From CAISDA01 sp050258555 (GTDB lineage Bacteria; Bacteroidota; Ignavibacteria; UBA10030; UBA8401), in NCBI GenBank assembly GCA_050258555.1, contig JBLMZA010000165.1:1-17445 (forward strand): a stretch of DNA of 17,445 nt, written 5' to 3'. Below, piece by piece: positions 14,354 to 17,445 of this stretch. Below the pieces are notes generated by a model. That model saw only the letters and a program-made list of their open reading frames with translations. It was not told the DNA's origin and did not search any database. Each line of letters begins with the position of its first letter. Within the stretch, counting starts at the first letter, position 1. Position numbers and translations under genes: made by a program.

Positions 14354-17095
14354 ATGATGACACCACAGCTTCGCACGCTGCTTCTTCGGGCGCTTGCGCC
14401 CCTCTTCTCATTCTTTCTTGCTCTTCCGCTCTTTGCCGCAGGCAAGGTCTATCTCGTCCTGGGATCGGATACCGCGATCTGGGACGGCATGAACGTCGCC
14501 CGGTTCGATCCGCATTACAACGGCGCGCTCTACACCGATCCGGCGCAGAACGCCTATAAGGTGATGGATCCCGCATGGCGTCTCGGTCTCGTCGACAGCT
14601 ACGGCACGCCGATGAAGCTGACCTGGTGGATGATGGCCGGTTCGATCTACCGCTACGCCGACAACACCGATGTGCCGCTGGGCAACACGATGACGCTTTA
14701 TCTGATGAAGAAGTACCACGGCGATCGGATCCGCCAGTACGGCGACGAGCTCTCGCTGCACTATCACACGTTTGCCTGGACCGATTATAACGGGGACGGC
14801 AAATATTATTGGAACCAGGCGAAAGGATTCGACGAGTGCCGCGATGATTTCGATGTGATCGTGGCCCAGTTCCTTCTGGAAGAAAACACCTATCCCGTCT
14901 CCTTCCGCAGCGGCTGGCACTACATGGACAACGCCTGGCAGCGCCGGCTCAACGAACTCTTGCTCTATTCGATGCACGACGATTATCCGGCCAAACGCTA
15001 TGTGACCAACGAGCCGATCGACAACAATTACGACTGGTCACTGTCGTCCAGCGCCTGGGTGCCCTTCCGGCCTTCGGACGCCAACTACCAGCTCGACGGC
15101 GGCACGGGCGGATGGAATCTCCGCTCGAAACATATCGGCTCCACCACACAGGCGATGATCAACGGCATGTTTTCGGAAGCCTCCAAGGGCACGGATCAGG
15201 TGGCCTGCCTCTGGGGACATCTTCCCGAGACGGATTTTCTCGACAATTTAAAAAAGATCGACGGACTTGCCCACACGGCGGAAGCGCAGTATCCGGGCGT
15301 GAAGTTCGTCTATTGTACGGCCGTGGAAGCGATGCAACGCTGGAGAGGATCGACCGATTCGGTGGCGCCCGTGCTCACATTCACGAGCCAGACAAACGGA
15401 GACAACGTCACATTCTCCATCACCTCGAACGAACCGATTTTTCAGAAGCAGCCCTTTGTGGCGCTGAAGGACATCTATGAGCGTGCCTTCGTGCTTGCCT
15501 GCACGAAGACGGGCGAGAATTCCTGGAGCGCCGCCAGTCCCGTGAAGGCCTCGTGGATAGCCAAGGCCGCTGCGGCCATTACCGACACGATGGGCAATCT
15601 TTCCACGAAGCATCTCCGGTTCCTTCCCGACGACATCTATCTCGACAACAAGGACAGCGGCTATTCGGAACCGCGCGGCAGCTGGACCACGACCACGAAC
15701 GCCTCATGGGGCACCGATGCGCGCCAGGCCGTGCTTGCAGAGAACGATTCGGTCCAGGCATGCTGGACGACGAAGATTCCGCAGACGGGCAATTACAACT
15801 TCTTCATCGAGATCCCGACCTATGCCAATGCGGCATTCAATTCCGTCTTCCGTGTGCGTTCGGGCGCAACGGTCCTTGCCGAGAAGCGTTTCCCCGATAT
15901 GGTCTGGTCGAGAACATGGAATCACATCGCCACGCTCATGCTTTCTGCCGGGACGGAAGTGACCGTGGAGCGCGTCGTCGACGGCAAGGGGCAGGCCGGA
16001 CGCATCGTGGCGGCCGATGTCGTGAAGATTTCTCCGCTGGTGCGCGATCGCGTCATCCAGTCGAGCAAGCTCGTTGTCGATCTCGGCGAGATTTCACAAA
16101 GCGATACGGCAAAGACCGAGCTCACGATCACCAACAGCGGTGTGGCTTCACTGTCGATCGCATCGATCGCCGCATCGAATCCTTCCGTCATATTCCCGTC
16201 GGGCATCGCGCGCGAAGTGCCGGCGATGACATCAATCACGGTGCCGGTGCGCGTGTATTCGGACGCGAAGCAACTGATCGCCGATACGATCCGCATCCGC
16301 TCGAACGATCCGTTGACGCCTGAACTCAAGATTCCGCTCAAGGCCAACGTGATCGGTTACTTCGTTGTGGCCGATAACGACGATCCGACGAGCTATAGGG
16401 AAATCGGTTCGTGGTCGAAGTCCGTCGCAACGGACGGCTATGGCGCCACAAGCCGCTATGCCTCGCTCGGGCCCAAGGCGAAGGCAATTTTCACGAAGAC
16501 GCTTCCCAAAAGCGGCATCTACGACATTTATGAAATAATGCCGAAGACCGTGAACGCCTCGACGCGCGCGCGCTACGTCTACAAGATCAACGGCGTGGTG
16601 CAGGATTCCGTCTTCATCGATCAGAATGAAGGCAGCGGCACATGGCGCGGCATCATGCGCCGCATGCTTCCGGCCCGTGTTCCGATCGAAGTCGAAGTCT
16701 CGGATGCCAGCATCAATACGGCGGGCAATTTTGTCCTGAGAGCCGATGCGATCCGCTTCATGCTGAAGCTCGAGACCGCCGTTGCGCGCGATGCGGCTTC
16801 CGCCGTTCCATCATCGTATGCGCTCGGTCCGAATTATCCGAATCCCTTCAACCCGTCGACCGCCCTGCGCTTTGCGCTTCCTTCAAGATCGCACGTGCGC
16901 CTGGAAGTCTTCAACACGGTCGGCCAGTCTGTGGCGGTGATCGAGGACGGCGTGATGGATGCCGGCACATACAGCGCCTCGTGGAATGCGTCCTCGGCGC
17001 CCTCGGGACTGTATTTCCTGCGCATGCGCGCCGAATCCGTCGACGCTCCTTCAGGCTCCTTCACGCAGACGCGGAAGATGCTGCTGCTGCGCTGA
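14354..17095 (+). CDS. Large T9SS-exported multidomain protein, deacetylase-like N-terminus with golvesin-like modules
   Basis: The protein has 913 residues. A signal peptide (1-29) is followed by a 300-residue domain (31-335). Its VYLVLGSDT start and later LSLHYHTFAWTDYNGDG, VSFRSGWHYM and LWGHLPETDF blocks resemble the histidine-bearing motifs of polysaccharide-deacetylase-type barrels; the classic TFDDG motif is absent, so the activity is uncertain. Next come an Ig-like region (337-425), a golvesin-C-like module (428-562, ending GRIVAADVVKI), a 'choice-of-anchor D'-type Ig domain (570-668), a second golvesin-like module (669-804, ending LRADAIRFML) and a T9SS type A sorting domain (823-913, NYPNPFNPST then GLYFLRM). 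It is probably surface-bound or released and acts on a polysaccharide. AAAGG lies about 10 bases before the ATG; the next codon is also ATG. It lies 36 bases after fchA and ends before a terminator. Confidence 0.85.
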   Translation: MMTPQLRTLLLRALAPLFSFFLALPLFAAGKVYLVLGSDTAIWDGMNVARFDPHYNGALYTDPAQNAYKVMDPAWRLGLVDSYGTPMKLTWWMMAGSIYRYADNTDVPLGNTMTLYLMKKYHGDRIRQYGDELSLHYHTFAWTDYNGDGKYYWNQAKGFDECRDDFDVIVAQFLLEENTYPVSFRSGWHYMDNAWQRRLNELLLYSMHDDYPAKRYVTNEPIDNNYDWSLSSSAWVPFRPSDANYQLDGGTGGWNLRSKHIGSTTQAMINGMFSEASKGTDQVACLWGHLPETDFLDNLKKIDGLAHTAEAQYPGVKFVYCTAVEAMQRWRGSTDSVAPVLTFTSQTNGDNVTFSITSNEPIFQKQPFVALKDIYERAFVLACTKTGENSWSAASPVKASWIAKAAAAITDTMGNLSTKHLRFLPDDIYLDNKDSGYSEPRGSWTTTTNASWGTDARQAVLAENDSVQACWTTKIPQTGNYNFFIEIPTYANAAFNSVFRVRSGATVLAEKRFPDMVWSRTWNHIATLMLSAGTEVTVERVVDGKGQAGRIVAADVVKISPLVRDRVIQSSKLVVDLGEISQSDTAKTELTITNSGVASLSIASIAASNPSVIFPSGIAREVPAMTSITVPVRVYSDAKQLIADTIRIRSNDPLTPELKIPLKANVIGYFVVADNDDPTSYREIGSWSKSVATDGYGATSRYASLGPKAKAIFTKTLPKSGIYDIYEIMPKTVNASTRARYVYKINGVVQDSVFIDQNEGSGTWRGIMRRMLPARVPIEVEVSDASINTAGNFVLRADAIRFMLKLETAVARDAASAVPSSYALGPNYPNPFNPSTALRFALPSRSHVRLEVFNTVGQSVAVIEDGVMDAGTYSASWNASSAPSGLYFLRMRAESVDAPSGSFTQTRKMLLLR

Positions 17096-17104
17096 GCGAC
17101 GAAC

Positions 17105-17147
17105 GCGATTGCTGCCCTGTGAGTGCGATTGCCTTGTGAGCGATTGC
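17105..17147. repeat. Three copies of GCGATTGC in the gap before lepA
   Basis: GCGATTGC occurs at 17105-17112, 17125-17132 and 17140-17147. The last two are preceded by TGTGAG or TGTGAGT, so the longer unit is partly duplicated. The third copy overlaps the -35-like box of the lepA promoter. It may be a binding-site cluster or a small tandem duplication. Confidence 0.4.
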
Positions 17148-17172
17148 ACTTCACACCGTTTTCTCGTATCTT
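17144..17172 (+). promoter_or_regulatory. Probable promoter of lepA
   Basis: TTGCAC (17144-17149), a 17-base spacer and TATCTT (17167-17172) match the barrel-gene promoter in layout and in the whole -10-like box. Transcription would start near 17180, just ahead of the terminator-like hairpin. Confidence 0.4.
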
Positions 17173-17185
17173 GTATATAACCGAA

Positions 17186-17226
17186 AAACTGCCCACCCAT
17201 GCCGCGGCGGGCAGTTTCGTTTTTAT
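17186..17226 (+). terminator. Terminator after the T9SS protein gene, possibly inside the lepA leader
   Basis: AAACTGCCC (17186-17194) pairs perfectly with GGGCAGTTT (17209-17217) around a GC-rich 14-base loop containing CCGCGG. CGTTTTTATTT follows. It ends transcription 90 bases after the secreted-protein gene. If the promoter just upstream is real, the same hairpin lies in the lepA leader and could act as an attenuator. Confidence 0.75.
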
Positions 17227-17257
17227 TTGTCAGGAAGGGAATACCCCCAGGGAAGCA

Positions 17258-17445
17258 ATGAAGAGTCTGAGAAATTTTTGCATCATCGCACACATCGACC
17301 ACGGCAAGTCCACGCTTGCCGACCGCCTGCTTGAACATACCGGCGTCATCACCGAACGCGACCTCGTGACCAACCAGGTGCTCGATGACATGGCGCTCGA
17401 GCAGGAACGCGGCATCACCATCAAGCTGCACGCCATACAGATGCC
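17258..17445 (+). CDS. lepA: Elongation factor 4 (LepA), N-terminal fragment cut by window end
   Basis: LepA/EF4 is a ribosome-binding GTPase related to EF-G. Only the first 62 codons are present. They read MKSLRNFCIIAHIDHGKS, holding the P-loop AHIDHGKS, followed by TLADRLLEHTG and then LDDMALEQERGITIK, which is the switch I region with the invariant RGITI threonine. The opening RNFCIIAHIDHGKSTLADRLLE is characteristic of LepA rather than EF-G, TypA or IF-2. The ATG at 17258 has AGGGAAG just upstream. The gene continues past the right edge. Confidence 0.95.
   Translation, partial: MKSLRNFCIIAHIDHGKSTLADRLLEHTGVITERDLVTNQVLDDMALEQERGITIKLHAIQM

Noticed and set aside
14346..14357. Three-codon ORF (ATG CAT CGA TGA) overlapping the start of the T9SS protein gene
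   Set aside because: It is too short to separate from chance, and the AAAGG site is better spaced for the main start at 14354.

Overview
The window looks like chromosomal DNA from a moderately GC-rich member of the Bacteroidota/Chlorobi (FCB) side of the bacteria. The main pointer is the secreted protein at 14354-17095. It ends in a type IX secretion (T9SS) sorting domain with the 'NYPNPFNPST' signature common in Ignavibacteria/Kapabacteria-like lineages. Shine-Dalgarno sites are clear at several genes, and GTG is used as a start at least twice. The lineage is an inference; the window has no rRNA or other phylogenetic marker beyond a fragment of lepA.

Layout. 1-30: terminator of an upstream gene. 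219-1954: a two-gene operon of unknown function (small lipoprotein plus a coiled-coil protein with a C-terminal membrane anchor), closed by a strong bidirectional terminator. 2003-8297: a minus-strand run, transcribed truA, hutU, panE, an S9 peptidase and then a GNAT acetyltransferase. The gap before the GNAT gene holds three REP-like hairpins. 8513-9822: plus-strand NUDIX hydrolase and outer-membrane beta-barrel gene, with a CRP-type palindrome between them. 9884-11166: minus-strand DUF2461 gene and rluE, overlapping by one base. 11353-14317: plus-strand hutI-ftcD-fchA. 14354-17095: large T9SS-exported protein. 17258-end: start of lepA (EF4).

The clearest shared theme is histidine breakdown. 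HutU converts urocanate to imidazolonepropionate, HutI gives formiminoglutamate, FtcD moves the formimino group to tetrahydrofolate, and FchA releases ammonia to give methenyl-tetrahydrofolate. hutU sits about 4 kb from the other three genes on the opposite strand. hutH, for the first step, is not in the window. The S9 peptidase next to panE-hutU could feed amino acids into this route, but that is only a neighbourhood argument.

The items most worth a second look are: three hairpins with compensatory base changes and a GTAG-type flank (2504-2635); the unknown lipoprotein/coiled-coil pair with its structured leader; the 913-residue T9SS protein with a deacetylase-like N-terminus and two golvesin-like modules; a perfect TGTGA-N6-TCACA palindrome; and three promoter-like sites that share one architecture (TTGnnn, exactly 17 bases, TATYTT). 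I saw no CRISPR array, insertion sequence, phage gene, tRNA or rRNA, and no recognisable defence system.
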